Origin: Mycolicibacterium psychrotolerans
GTDB lineage: Bacteria > Actinomycetota > Actinomycetes > Mycobacteriales > Mycobacteriaceae
Assembly (NCBI RefSeq): GCF_010729305.1
Contig: NZ_AP022574.1
Coordinates: 5,668,363-5,732,362, forward strand
Reading direction: 5' to 3'
DNA: 64,000 bases
Below, one piece after another: positions 17,940-26,644 of this stretch. Positions within the stretch are counted from its first letter, which is position 1; each line of letters opens with the position of its first letter. The notes under the pieces were generated by a model. That model searched no databases. It was given only the letters and a program-made list of their open reading frames with translations, and was not told the origin of the DNA. The position numbers and the translations under genes were made by a program.

Positions 17940-18950
17940 ATGGAGGTCGTGACTTCGCAACAGACCTACCGGCTCACCCAGTTCGCCCACGGCGGCGGCT
18001 GCGCCTGCAAGATCCCCCCTGGCGAGCTCGAAGAGGTGGTCCGCGGGCTGACGCACGCCGCGCCGGTGAATCCGGTCGGGGAGCTGCTGGTCGGTATCGA
18101 GGACGGCGACGACGCCGCCGCGGTGCGCATCGAGGGCGGAATCGCGCTGATCGCGACGACGGACTTCTTCACCCCGGTGGTGGACGACGCCTATGACTGG
18201 GGCCGGATCGCCGCGACCAATGCGCTCTCAGATGTGTACGCGATGGGCGGCAGGCCGGTCGTCGCGGTGAACCTGTTGGGCTGGCCGCGTGCGGTGCTGC
18301 CGTTCGAGCTGGCGGCCGAGGCCCTGCGCGGCGGGATGGACGTCTGTGTGCAGGCGGGTTGCCACCTGGCCGGCGGGCACAGCGTCGACGATCCGGAGCC
18401 GAAGTACGGCCTGGCGGTGACGGGCATCGCCGATCCGGACCGGCTGCTGCGCAACGACGCGGGCCGCCCCGGTGTGCCGCTGTCGCTGACCAAGCCGCTG
18501 GGCATCGGGGTGCTCAACAGCCGCCACAAGAACACCGGCGAGCGCTTCGAGGAGGCGATCGCGGTGATGACCACGCTGAACGCCCCGGCATCGGCCGCCG
18601 CACTCGAGGCCGGTGTCGAATGCGCCACGGATATCACGGGTTTCGGTCTGCTCGGACATCTGCACAAGCTGGCCCGCGCCAGCGGGGTGACCGCGGTCGT
18701 CGATGCGGCGGCTGTGCCCTACCTCGACGGGGCACGCGAGGCGCTGCGCGACGGGTACGTCAGCGGCGGCACCCGGCGCAACCTGGACTGGGTGAGACCG
18801 CACGTCGACCTGTCGGTCGGTGAGGGCGAGGCGCTGCTACTCGCCGACGCGCAGACCTCGGGCGGGCTGCTGATCGCCGGAGAGATCCCGGGTGCCCCGG
18901 TGATCGGGGAACTGATCCCACGCACCGAGCACACGATCATCGTCCGCTGA
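17940..18950 (+). CDS. selD: Selenide, water dikinase (selenophosphate synthetase)
   Basis: 336 residues. The N-terminal GGGCACKIPP motif carries the catalytic Cys21 and Lys24, equivalent to Cys17/Lys20 of E. coli, so this SelD is a cysteine form, not a selenoprotein. TTDFFTPVVDDAYDWGRIAA binds ATP/metal, and DITGFGLLGHLHKLARAS is another family motif. It makes selenophosphate from selenide and ATP for SelA. It is divergent from tRNA-Sec. Its 3' end overlaps the convergent TetR gene by 14 bases. Confidence 0.95.
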   Translation: MEVVTSQQTYRLTQFAHGGGCACKIPPGELEEVVRGLTHAAPVNPVGELLVGIEDGDDAAAVRIEGGIALIATTDFFTPVVDDAYDWGRIAATNALSDVYAMGGRPVVAVNLLGWPRAVLPFELAAEALRGGMDVCVQAGCHLAGGHSVDDPEPKYGLAVTGIADPDRLLRNDAGRPGVPLSLTKPLGIGVLNSRHKNTGERFEEAIAVMTTLNAPASAAALEAGVECATDITGFGLLGHLHKLARASGVTAVVDAAAVPYLDGAREALRDGYVSGGTRRNLDWVRPHVDLSVGEGEALLLADAQTSGGLLIAGEIPGAPVIGELIPRTEHTIIVR

Positions 18951-19518
18951 CGCCCAAGGCATGCAGTACCGAGTCGACCACCCGGTCGAGGAAGGCTGTG
19001 CCGGTGTGCTCCCGGCGCCCGCAGAGCCGCCAGAACACCGGTGCGGCAATGAGATCCAGTACGTACTCGCTGTCCACGTCTGACGAGACTTCGCCGCGAG
19101 CGATCGCGGCGTCGATCACCGCCTGCCCGTAGCCACGGCGGGCGGCACCAAGGCGGTCGGTGAGGGCGGTCGCCAGGTCGGGATTGCGCATCGCCTCGGC
19201 GAGCAAGTCGGGCAGGATCCGCGACATCCGCGCGTCAGTCAGCCAGTCGTCGACGCCGGCCACCAGGGTCGCGACGTCGGCGGTCAGGTCACCCGAGGGG
19301 GTCGTCGCCGCCATCGGCACGCTGAGCCCGGTCACGACGTCCAGCACCATCTCCTGCTTCGACGGCCACCGGCGGTACAGCGCGGCCTTGCCGGCGCGAG
19401 CGCGGCGCGCGACCCCGTCCATCGAGAGCCTGCCGAACCCCACGTCAGCGAGCTCGTCGAGCACCGCCTCCACGATTCCGTCGGTCACCTGCGCACGCAG
19501 GTTCGCTTTCGTCACCAT
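18937..19518 (-). CDS. TetR family transcriptional regulator
   Basis: 193 residues from the ATG at 19518. The N-terminal HTH reads VEAVLDELADVGFGRLSMDGVARRARAGKAALYRRWPSK, typical of TetR, and the C-terminal helical domain resembles the TetR_C_11-type actinobacterial regulators. It is divergent from the NTF2/NmrA/bicupin operon, with a near-perfect palindrome between them, so it likely represses both itself and that operon. Ligand unknown. Confidence 0.88.
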   Translation of the reverse strand: MVTKANLRAQVTDGIVEAVLDELADVGFGRLSMDGVARRARAGKAALYRRWPSKQEMVLDVVTGLSVPMAATTPSGDLTADVATLVAGVDDWLTDARMSRILPDLLAEAMRNPDLATALTDRLGAARRGYGQAVIDAAIARGEVSSDVDSEYVLDLIAAPVFWRLCGRREHTGTAFLDRVVDSVLHALGVSGR

Positions 19519-19533
19519 GGTGGGAATAGTATC

Positions 19534-19556
19534 CGAGGCGGAACCGTTCCGTCTCG
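19534..19556. promoter_or_regulatory. Candidate TetR operator palindrome
   Basis: CGAGGCGGAAC-C-GTTCCGTCTCG consists of two 11-base half-sites around one central base, with a single mismatch. It sits between the divergent tetR start (19518) and the downstream operon start (19579). This is the length and symmetry expected for a TetR dimer site. Confidence 0.7.
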
Positions 19557-19578
19557 TATGCCGAGAAGAGACGAACCC

Positions 19579-20034
19579 ATGCCGACCGACGACCAACGCC
19601 GCGCGCAGACCGACCGCGTGACCGATGCGCTGCTCGACAGCCTGCGGCGCAACGACATGCGCGCCTTCGCCGACCAATGGGCGCCAGACGGGTTGATGGA
19701 GTTCCCATTCGCACCGCCCGGCTACCCCGTGCTGCGCAGTCGCGACGACGTCCGGGACTACGTCAAGGACTACAGCGCCACGCTGCGGATCGACACCGTG
19801 AACGAACTACGGCGCCACCACACGCTCGACCCGGACACAGTGATCCTCGAGTTCTCCGCCGAAGGTGTTGCTGTGCAATCGAACTCTCCCTACCACATGG
19901 ACTACGTCGCGGTCATCACGGTCGGGACCGACGGTGTGCAGCGCTACCGCGACTACTGGAACTCCCTGGCCGCGGCAGCGGCCCTCGGTGGCGCCGACGC
20001 CTTGAGCACCGGCTTCAGGGGGCGTCATGAGTGA
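19579..20034 (+). CDS. SnoaL-like/NTF2-like domain protein
   Basis: 151 residues from the ATG at 19579, which has a GAAGAGACG stretch upstream; an in-frame ATG at 19558 would start inside the edge of the operator region. The pattern (helical N-terminus, WAPDGLMEFPFAPPGYP, RSRDDVRDYVKDY, HMDYVAVITVGTDGVQRYRDYWNSL) is that of NTF2-like small-molecule isomerase/hydrolase-type proteins. It overlaps the NmrA-type gene by 8 bases. The specific reaction is unknown. Confidence 0.8.
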   Translation: MPTDDQRRAQTDRVTDALLDSLRRNDMRAFADQWAPDGLMEFPFAPPGYPVLRSRDDVRDYVKDYSATLRIDTVNELRRHHTLDPDTVILEFSAEGVAVQSNSPYHMDYVAVITVGTDGVQRYRDYWNSLAAAAALGGADALSTGFRGRHE

Positions 20035-20878
20035 CTCGGTCCTGGTCACCGGCGCGACCGGCAACACCGGCGCACACGTCGTCGCCGGCCTGCGTGAACG
20101 AAGTCATCGGGCCCGCGCGGCCAGCCGCCACCCCGATTCCGCCGATGCGGACGCCGTCGCGTTCGACTGGTCCGACGACGCGACGTTCGCACCCGCGCTG
20201 ACCGGTGTGCGTGCGGTCTATGTGGTCGCTCCGGCGGGAGCCGCCGACCCGGTGCCGAGGGTGCGCCCTTTCCTCGAGACGGCCGCGGCGCGCGGCGTGC
20301 GCCGAGTCGTCCTGTTGAGCTCGTCGGCGGTCGCGCGGGGAGAGCCCGGTCTGGGCGAGATCCACGACCTGGTCACCGACCTCTTCGCCGAGCCCACTGT
20401 GCTGCGACCCTCGTGGTTCATGCAGAACTTCGTCGGGGACCATCCGCTGGCCGAGACCATCCGACGCGCACGGGAGATCGTCACGGCCACCGGCGACGGC
20501 CGGTTGGGGTTCATCGACGCCGCGGACATCGCCGCCACCGCCGTCGAAGCCCTGACCGCCACGGAGCCCGTCGGTGGGGACCTGGTGCTGACCGGTCCCG
20601 AGTCGCTGTCCTACCCCGAGGCCGCGGCGATCGTCTCGGAGGTCCTCGGGCGGCCGGTGCGCCATGTCGACGTGTCCACCGCCGAACTGGCGCGCCGCCT
20701 GACGGCGGCCGGATACTCGGCTGAGTTCTCGAGCATGCTGGCCGCGTTGGACGAGCGCATCCGCACCGGCGAACAGGATCTGGTCACCACGACCGTCCGC
20801 GACATCACCGGGCGCACACCGACATCACTGCGACACTTCCTTGCGGGGCACGCATCGCGCCTAGCATCATCGCCATGA
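20027..20878 (+). CDS. NmrA-like NAD(P)-binding protein
   Basis: 283 residues with an N-terminal Rossmann motif VTGATGNTGAHVV, a short SSSAV segment in place of an SDR Ser, and the LRPSWFMQNF motif seen in NmrA/QOR2-type atypical short-chain dehydrogenases. These are NAD(P)H sensors or quinone reductases. The gene is translationally coupled on both sides (8-base overlap upstream, ATGA overlap with the cupin gene downstream), so the three proteins likely work together under the divergent TetR. Confidence 0.85.
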   Translation: MSDSVLVTGATGNTGAHVVAGLRERSHRARAASRHPDSADADAVAFDWSDDATFAPALTGVRAVYVVAPAGAADPVPRVRPFLETAAARGVRRVVLLSSSAVARGEPGLGEIHDLVTDLFAEPTVLRPSWFMQNFVGDHPLAETIRRAREIVTATGDGRLGFIDAADIAATAVEALTATEPVGGDLVLTGPESLSYPEAAAIVSEVLGRPVRHVDVSTAELARRLTAAGYSAEFSSMLAALDERIRTGEQDLVTTTVRDITGRTPTSLRHFLAGHASRLASSP

Positions 20879-21906
20879 CCAGCCCGCATGCCACCTCCCT
20901 GCGCAACGGTGAGATCGTCGAGGAGAACGATCTCGGCTCGATCCGCCGCGTCACCGCGGACACCCTGCCGATCCTGTCCGGGCTGTCGATCAAACGCATC
21001 GTGATCAACCCCGGCGCGATGCGCACGCCGCACTGGCACGCCAACTGCAACGAACTGACGTACTGCATCTCGGGCACCTCGTTCGTCTCGGTGCTGGACA
21101 GCTACAGCCGGTTCTCGTCGTTCACCGTGAGCGCCGGCGACATGTTCCACATCGACTCCGGGTCGCTGCACCACATCGAGAACATCGGCGAGGAGCCCGC
21201 CGAGTTCGTGCTCGCGTTCCGCAGCGAGCGGCCGGAGGACTTCGGGCTGGCCGCGTCGTTCGGCGCGATGACCGACGCGGTCCTCGGCAACACCTACGAC
21301 CTGCCCGCGTCCGATTTCACCGCGATGCGCCGGGACACCACCGACCGCAAACTGGCGCGGCGCACCGGCGACGCCGAGGTGCCCGCCACCGCCTGGTTCG
21401 ACGATCCGCACAAATTCTCCGTCGAGGCGCAGAGCCCTGCGATCGGGGTGGCGGTCGGGTCGGCGCGCCTGGCGCGCGCGCAGTACTGGCCCGCGCTGAA
21501 GGACCTGTCGATGTACTCGCTGCGCATCCGCGAGGACGGTATGCGGGAACCACACTGGCATCCCGTCACCGCCGAGATGGGCTACGTCCACGAGGGTTCG
21601 GGCCGGATGACGGTGATGGATCCCGACGGCACCCTCGACACGTACCTGCTCGAGGAGGGTGACGTGTACTTCATCCCGCGGGCGTATCCACACCACATCG
21701 AGGTCGTCGACGCCTCCGACATCCACTTCGCGATCTTCTTCGACCAGCCGATGCCCGGCGACATCGGCTACCGCGCGTCGGCCAGCGCCTACTCGCGCGA
21801 GGTGCTCGCCGCGACGTTCAACATGCACATCGACGACCTGCCGGCGTTCCCGTTCACCAAGACCGACCCCCTGATCGTCAACCGCACCAATCCTCTGGAC
21901 CCGTAG
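20875..21906 (+). CDS. Bicupin, oxalate decarboxylase-like
   Basis: 343 residues with two cupin domains. Metal-binding motif 1 of the first domain is PHWHANCNE and of the second PHWHPVTAE; motif 2 of each is GDMFHIDSGSLHHIEN and GDVYFIPRAYPHHIEV. This is the arrangement of Mn-dependent oxalate decarboxylase/oxidase bicupins. The usual active-site lid cannot be identified with confidence, so the substrate is uncertain. It shares the start/stop ATGA with the NmrA-like gene. Confidence 0.85.
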   Translation: MTSPHATSLRNGEIVEENDLGSIRRVTADTLPILSGLSIKRIVINPGAMRTPHWHANCNELTYCISGTSFVSVLDSYSRFSSFTVSAGDMFHIDSGSLHHIENIGEEPAEFVLAFRSERPEDFGLAASFGAMTDAVLGNTYDLPASDFTAMRRDTTDRKLARRTGDAEVPATAWFDDPHKFSVEAQSPAIGVAVGSARLARAQYWPALKDLSMYSLRIREDGMREPHWHPVTAEMGYVHEGSGRMTVMDPDGTLDTYLLEEGDVYFIPRAYPHHIEVVDASDIHFAIFFDQPMPGDIGYRASASAYSREVLAATFNMHIDDLPAFPFTKTDPLIVNRTNPLDP

Positions 21907-21980
21907 CTCGGCAGAGGATCCTTCTCCGTTTGGGTCCACCGCGCGCGGGTAGCCGCGCCGGGGAGCATCGAGGAGGACCC

Positions 21981-22896
21981 ATGCGCGCAGCAGTACTGGA
22001 AGCGATCGGACAATCGCCGCGGTTCACGGACTTTCCCGACCCGACCGGCGACGACGTCGTCAGCGTGACGCTGGCCGGCTGCAGCCCCGTCGACCTCGCG
22101 CTGGCGTCGGGCGAGATGGGCTCGCCCGAAGTTCCCACGGTGGTCGGGAAGGAGGGCATCGGGGTCACCGCCGACAGGTACACGGGTGTACTTCGATTCT
22201 CCGCCAACGCCTTTCGGGTCGTTTGCGGAGCGCACCCGGATCGACCCGGAGAAGGCCTACCCCGTACCCGACGCCGTCGACGACGACACTGCGGTCGCGC
22301 TCGGCATCGCGGGACTCGCGGCATGGCTGCCGCTGACCCGTCACGCCGACGTCTCGGCCGGCCAGTCGGTGCTGATTCTGGGCGCCACCGGGGTGGTCGG
22401 CGCGATCGCGATCCAGGCCGCCCAGATCCTCGGCGCGGGCTATGTCGTGGGCGCCGGCCGTGACCCGGAGGCCCTGGAGAAGATCTGCGACCTGGGTGCC
22501 GACGCCACCGTGCAGCTCGGGGGCGACGACGACGTCGCCGCACTGCGGGCGGAGGCCGACGGCGGCTTCGACGTGGTGCTCGACCTGGTCTACGGCGATC
22601 CCTTCATCGCGGCGCTGCAGGCCACCGCGGTGGACGCCACGCTGATCACGGTCGGTCAGGGCGCCGGCGGCGCTCCGGCGGTCCCGTTCCACGCGCTGAT
22701 GGGCCGCTCGCACGTCGGGCACCTCAACGACCTGATGCCGGCCCGGATCCTGCGGGAGGCCTACGACGAGCTCGTGAGCCTCTCCGCCGACGGCCGCATC
22801 CAGGTCGAGACCACCCGCTACCGCCTCGCGGACGCCGAACAGGCCTGGCAGGCCCAGGCCGACGGCCCGCACGTCAAGATCGGCATCGAGATCTGA
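21981..22896 (+). pseudogene. Zinc-type/quinone oxidoreductase (MDR family), frameshifted
   Basis: The ATG at 21981 has an excellent GAGGAGG site. The N-terminal part (MRAAVLEAIGQSPRFTDFPDP ... VPTVVGKEGIG) and the later part (VYFDSPPTPFGSF..., Rossmann LILGATGVVGAIAIQAAQILGA, ending HVKIGIEI) are the two halves of one medium-chain dehydrogenase/quinone reductase. They are in different frames. Removing the A at 22176 restores a continuous frame reading ..VTADGTRVYFDS... No Zn-ligand pattern is obvious, so quinone reductase-like activity is likelier than alcohol dehydrogenase. It is either a recent pseudogene or a sequence error. Confidence 0.8.
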
Positions 22897-23016
22897 CTCA
22901 CCCCACCCCCCGCGACCGCGCGTGTTCGTACGCCTCCGCTCGGCGTGTCGCGTACCGGAGCGCGCGCTCGCGAGAGACCAGAGCGCCAACAGTGCACACC
23001 TCCCTAGGATCGAAGC

Positions 23017-23958
23017 ATGAACCTGCCCGGCACCCCGTGGTCGCAGTCGATGCGGCTCGAGGTCCCGATCGTCAACGCACCGATGGGCGGGGTGGCCGGC
23101 GGGGCGCTCGCCGCCGCGGTGTCGCGCGCGGGCGGCCTGGGCATGATCGGAATGGGTAGCGCCGCAACGACATCGATGCTGCACGAGCAACTCCTCCACG
23201 TCGAGGGTCTGGACCGGCCCTTCGGCATCGGCCTGATCGGATGGCGGGTCCGCGACGAACCCGCCCTGTTGACCACCGCGCTCGAGGCCACGCCGACCCT
23301 CCTGTCGGTGAGCTTCGGTGACGAATACTCCTGGGTCGTGCAGGCGCACGACGCGGGCTGTGTCACCGCGATCCAGGTCGCCGATCTCGACGCTGCGCTC
23401 CGCGCGGTCGATGCCGGGGTTGGCGTGCTGGTCGCTCGGGGCGCCGAAGGGGGCGGCCACGGTCAGCCCCGGGTCGCGACGTTGACCTTGCTCGCAAAGA
23501 TACTCGACCGCGTAGAAGTCCCGGTGCTGGCCGCCGGCGGCATCGCGTCGGCGCGGGCGCTGGCCGCCGTGCTGGGCGCTGGTGCGGCGGGGGCCTGGAT
23601 CGGCACGGCGTTCGCCACATGCCGGGAATCCCTGTTGCCGGATGGGGCACGTCAGGCGATGATCGCCGCCAACGCGACGGACACCATCACTACCCGCGCA
23701 TTTGACGTCGCCTTCGGGTTTCCGTGGCCCGCGGACACACCGGAACGGTTGCTGCGCAACGCTTTCACCGACCGGTGGGACGGCCGCGAGCAGGAGATGG
23801 ACCGCACCGCGACAGAGGCGCTGCACACCGCGATCGCCCGGCAGGACTACCGGATCGCACCCGTCAACGCCGGGCAGGGCGTCGGCGAGGTGACTGCCGT
23901 CGAATCGGTCGCAGCCGTCATCGCCCGATTGTGCGGGCGTCAGTCCACCGGCGGATAG
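23017..23958 (+). CDS. Nitronate monooxygenase (2-nitropropane dioxygenase family)
   Basis: 313 residues, FMN TIM barrel. NAPMGGVAGGALAAAVSRAGGLGMIG at the N-terminus and VLVARGAEGGGHGQ followed by VPVLAAGGIASARALAAVLGAGAAGAWIGTAF are the flavin/phosphate-binding motifs of the NPD family. The histidine in GGGHG is the usual catalytic base. These enzymes oxidise alkyl nitronates, protecting from propionate-3-nitronate. The 120-base region upstream holds nothing recognisable. Confidence 0.88.
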   Translation: MNLPGTPWSQSMRLEVPIVNAPMGGVAGGALAAAVSRAGGLGMIGMGSAATTSMLHEQLLHVEGLDRPFGIGLIGWRVRDEPALLTTALEATPTLLSVSFGDEYSWVVQAHDAGCVTAIQVADLDAALRAVDAGVGVLVARGAEGGGHGQPRVATLTLLAKILDRVEVPVLAAGGIASARALAAVLGAGAAGAWIGTAFATCRESLLPDGARQAMIAANATDTITTRAFDVAFGFPWPADTPERLLRNAFTDRWDGREQEMDRTATEALHTAIARQDYRIAPVNAGQGVGEVTAVESVAAVIARLCGRQSTGG

Positions 23959-24134
23959 ATGAACTGCCGCCCATTTCCGTCGATCCGAGTAAGTTTCGTC
24001 ACATTCCCGTCAGCGGGTTTCGAACCGTTCGCAATGGTGCATTCACAGTCCGCGAGCGCCTGAGCTTGTGTAGTTGCGTCGAGTTCGGCAACGCCATCTG
24101 CGCTGCCGCCTCCGCTCGTGATTCCCACTGACAT
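23940..24134 (-). CDS. Possible small protein, 64 residues, unrecognised
   Basis: An open frame from the ATG at 24134 to a TGA that overlaps the convergent nitronate monooxygenase by 19 bases. The composition is not the Arg/Ala-rich pattern of antisense shadows (it contains ADCECTIANGSKPADGN and ends RQFIYPPVD), but GC at third positions is modest and the ribosome-binding site is weak. The frame continues upstream across the CsbD promoter. It may be a genuine small protein or a decayed gene end; nothing indicates a function. Confidence 0.25.
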   Translation of the reverse strand: MSVGITSGGGSADGVAELDATTQAQALADCECTIANGSKPADGNVTKLTRIDGNGRQFIYPPVD

Positions 24135-24228
24135 TCCGCGTTCCCGAGAATTCGGTAATCCATCAATCGTCAACGACACCCGGGACGACTCGAATGACAT
24201 CGATCCCGTTGTCACAGAAGGAGACAGA

Positions 24229-24786
24229 ATGACAGAGCACGAGAAAGCCGACCAGGCCCGCAAGGGCCTGATCGACTCGGTGAAGGGCAAGGCAAAGGAG
24301 CTTGCCGGCGCAGTGACCGGCAACGACTCTCTGACCGCCGAAGGCCAACTCGAGCAGACGCAGGCCAACGAGCGCAAGCATGCGAACGCCGTCGAGGCGG
24401 TCGCCGACGCCGAGGCCGAGCAGGCCCGCGCTCAGGCTGCAGAGGCCCAGCAGCAGGGTGCACAGGAGCGCCGCGCGGTCAACGCAGAAGCAGCGGCCGC
24501 CGAAAATGCTGTGCAGGCACAGCAGAACGAGCAGAAGCGTGCAGCCGAGCGCGCCGCCGCCATGCGAGCCGCAGAGGAGAGGGCACAGGCCGATCTCGAC
24601 GCGCAGCGCGCCGTGGAACACGCCAAGGCCGACGAGCAGGCGCAGGTCGCGGCCGCGGCACGAGAGGCCGCCGACGCCGTCGACGAGCAGGAGACCGTGG
24701 AGCACATCACCTCCAACGCCCACCGGGAAGCCGACCGGATCAGGGCGCGCGCCGCACACCTCACCAACGAAGCCGACCTGCCTTGA
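24229..24786 (+). CDS. CsbD-like protein with long Ala/Gln/Glu coiled coil
   Basis: 185 residues from the ATG at 24229, which follows AGAAGGAG; the frame is open upstream but without a site. Residues 1-45 (KGKAKELAGAVTGNDSLTAEGQLEQ) are a CsbD-type stress domain; the rest is a highly charged Ala/Gln/Glu coiled coil ending in a short helical segment. CsbD proteins are general-stress induced in many bacteria. It is followed after about 26 bases by another coiled-coil gene, likely an operon. Confidence 0.8.
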   Translation: MTEHEKADQARKGLIDSVKGKAKELAGAVTGNDSLTAEGQLEQTQANERKHANAVEAVADAEAEQARAQAAEAQQQGAQERRAVNAEAAAAENAVQAQQNEQKRAAERAAAMRAAEERAQADLDAQRAVEHAKADEQAQVAAAAREAADAVDEQETVEHITSNAHREADRIRARAAHLTNEADLP

Positions 24787-24812
24787 GCACCGGCGAGACA
24801 CAGGAGCCATCG

Positions 24813-25490
24813 ATGAGAATCACGAATATCCCCTTCGCCGTGCTGGGTCTCCAGTACAAGATCGCGCGGTTCCCGCTTCAGCTGATCGAGGACAGGGTGG
24901 TCGCGCGCTTGGACGCGGAGACCCCAGCACGCCTGTTCTACGAGCGCTCGCTGGGCATGCTGGATGCGGCCGTCGGCAACGTGCTGCGTGACTCGGAGCT
25001 CAAGACGCGTGGCGAAGCGCTCGCCGAGCGTAGTGACGCGCTCCGTCGTGCCGCCCGCCTTGATGCGGCAGCGGCGCGAAAGGAAGCGCGTGCCGCGGCC
25101 GACTTGACGTCGACTCTCGACAACGTTGCCGGGAAGAGCAAGCGGGCACGCGCATCGGCCAACCGCGATGTCCAGCAGGCGTGGACCGACGCCGAGGAGC
25201 GCAAGAACGGAGCAGCGCAGGCTGCCGGCGAGCGTGCAGAGGCAGGCAAGCACCAGGCAGACGAGGTCGCGGAACGCCGGACGAGCTCAATCAATGAGGC
25301 CAAACGCGTCGCGCAGGAGAATATCCGCGCCAACGAGAGTAAGGCCACTGCTGCTGCGCAGTCCCAGCTCGACGACGCCCAGGGGAAGCAGAGCGAGGCT
25401 GACCAACGCCGAGCTCAGGCAGAGCGAGTCGAGCAGTTGGCCGACGCCGAGAAGCAGAAGCGCCAGGCAGCGGCAGCACGCAAGTCCTGA
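24813..25490 (+). CDS. Coiled-coil protein, partner of the CsbD-like gene
   Basis: 225 residues from the ATG at 24813, preceded by CAGGAG; an in-frame TTG at 24783 overlapping the previous stop is an alternative. The N-terminal 60 residues (MRITNIPFAVLGLQYKIARFPLQLIEDRVV) look folded and amphipathic. The rest is Ala/Arg/Glu/Gln coiled coil, very similar in style to the preceding protein. Actinobacterial homologues are sometimes mislabelled IF2-like because of low complexity. Role unknown; probably stress related by association. The transcript ends at the strong hairpin at 25511. Confidence 0.75.
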   Translation: MRITNIPFAVLGLQYKIARFPLQLIEDRVVARLDAETPARLFYERSLGMLDAAVGNVLRDSELKTRGEALAERSDALRRAARLDAAAARKEARAAADLTSTLDNVAGKSKRARASANRDVQQAWTDAEERKNGAAQAAGERAEAGKHQADEVAERRTSSINEAKRVAQENIRANESKATAAAQSQLDDAQGKQSEADQRRAQAERVEQLADAEKQKRQAAAARKS

Positions 25491-25510
25491 CACACGAACC
25501 ACCTGATACG

Positions 25511-25554
25511 AAAGATCACCGCGTTCGGCAATATGCCGAGCGCGGTGATCTTTT
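25511..25554. terminator. Bidirectional intrinsic terminator
   Basis: AAAGATCACCGCG and CGCGGTGATCTTT are perfectly complementary 13-base arms, with an inner CGGCA/TGCCG pairing and a T-run at the end. It lies between the coiled-coil gene and the convergent hemerythrin gene, so it can stop transcription from both sides. Confidence 0.92.
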
Positions 25555-25584
25555 CGGCGCCTTCCCCTCGCAGACCCGACGTGT

Positions 25585-26178
25585 TCACCTCATGGCGGCG
25601 GAGATGATGTCGCGAGCGCGATCGAGGATCGACGCGAACGGGCCGATGGCGAAGTTCAGCAAGGACGATTCGACCCCAGGATGCGGTCGGGTGGGGGCGA
25701 TCGCCTGGGCGGCCTGCACCGCGGACACCATCCTCTTCAGGTCATCCGGGGCGAGCTCACGCTGAAGTCGATCGAACTCCTCGGCCTCCTCGCGTTCGGC
25801 GTGGTCGACCACAGTGGTCTTGAAGGCGATGAGCGCGTCCATGAACTCCTGCGAGTCGATGTCCATGTCCTCCAAGGCCGACAGCTGCTCTTTGGCGTCG
25901 CGCTCTTCGAGTAATCGGGCGTCGACGACGATGTCACCGCCGTCGATGTCCCGCCGCGCCCGGGGGTGGACGACCATCTCTTCAGCCGTCTCGTGTACGG
26001 CGAGCAGTTGTCGCAACTCGACGAATGCTTGCTCCCGCGCGGTCGATGCCGACGCATGTATCACGTCGTCGAACATGTCCTTGATCTGATTGTGCTGTCC
26101 TCGAAGGAATTCGACCACATCGTCGGTCGAATGTACGAACGTCTCCACCACGGCGAGTACCTCTGACTTCACAAACAT
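25585..26178 (-). CDS. Hemerythrin HHE cation-binding domain protein
   Basis: 197 residues. Spaced iron-ligand residues are visible in LRGQHNQIKDMFDDV (His29), LLAVHETAEEMVVHPRAR (His61-Glu65-His70) and VVDHAEREEAEEFDRL (His129, Glu133), the H-HxxxE-H-HxxxE pattern of bacterial hemerythrin-like proteins that bind a di-iron centre. These respond to O2, NO or redox stress; several mycobacterial copies are stress-sigma-factor controlled. It converges with the coiled-coil operon across a shared terminator. Confidence 0.87.
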   Translation of the reverse strand: MFVKSEVLAVVETFVHSTDDVVEFLRGQHNQIKDMFDDVIHASASTAREQAFVELRQLLAVHETAEEMVVHPRARRDIDGGDIVVDARLLEERDAKEQLSALEDMDIDSQEFMDALIAFKTTVVDHAEREEAEEFDRLQRELAPDDLKRMVSAVQAAQAIAPTRPHPGVESSLLNFAIGPFASILDRARDIISAAMR

Positions 26179-26335
26179 CGGTTGTGGCGCCGCAGCTGCG
26201 CACCACTATGACGGGTTGCCGAAATAGGGCACGCCGAAACCTTCGAGTCAGAGTGAACAGACGAAAGCCCTCGCCACTGCAGAAGCGCAGTGACGAGGGC
26301 CATCGATGGCCGGGTCACCCGGCCGCGACGAAGGA

Positions 26336-26644
26336 TCAGGCGTCGTCGTGGTGGCGGCTACCGGACTTGGCGATCCCGCGGCTCACCATGTAGCCGACGC
26401 TCAAGATCACCACGTAGAACCACGCACGGTCGGCACGGAAGTAGTCCTCATGGGAATCGGTGGTGCTGACGAGGAACGACGCGACGAGCACGCCGACGAC
26501 CGCAACCACGTAAACGATGAATTCTGTTGTCTTGTAGGCGACCTTCGTCTCCGCACTTCGCCGAGCCGGCACGCGGTCATGCTTGTTCTCGACGGCGCTG
26601 TAGGCGGCGGGGCGGGGGGCTGCGGTGGGATTGTTCGTGGTCAT
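26336..26644 (-). CDS. Small actinobacterial membrane protein
   Basis: 102 residues from the ATG at 26644 with AAGGAG upstream. The N-terminal 35 residues are hydrophilic and Pro/Ala rich, followed by two hydrophobic segments (FIVYVVAVVGVLVASFLV and WFYVVILSVGYMV) and a short SGSRHHDD tail. The DRAWFYV-x-x-LSVGYMVSRGIAKSGS segment is recognisable in many mycobacterial proteins of unknown function. It belongs by position to the stress-type cluster with hemerythrin. Confidence 0.7.
   Translation of the reverse strand: MTTNNPTAAPRPAAYSAVENKHDRVPARRSAETKVAYKTTEFIVYVVAVVGVLVASFLVSTTDSHEDYFRADRAWFYVVILSVGYMVSRGIAKSGSRHHDDA

Noticed and set aside
24118..24228. Upstream start for the CsbD-like gene
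   Set aside because: The ATG at 24229 has AGAAGGAG and begins the conserved domain; the upstream extension lacks a site.
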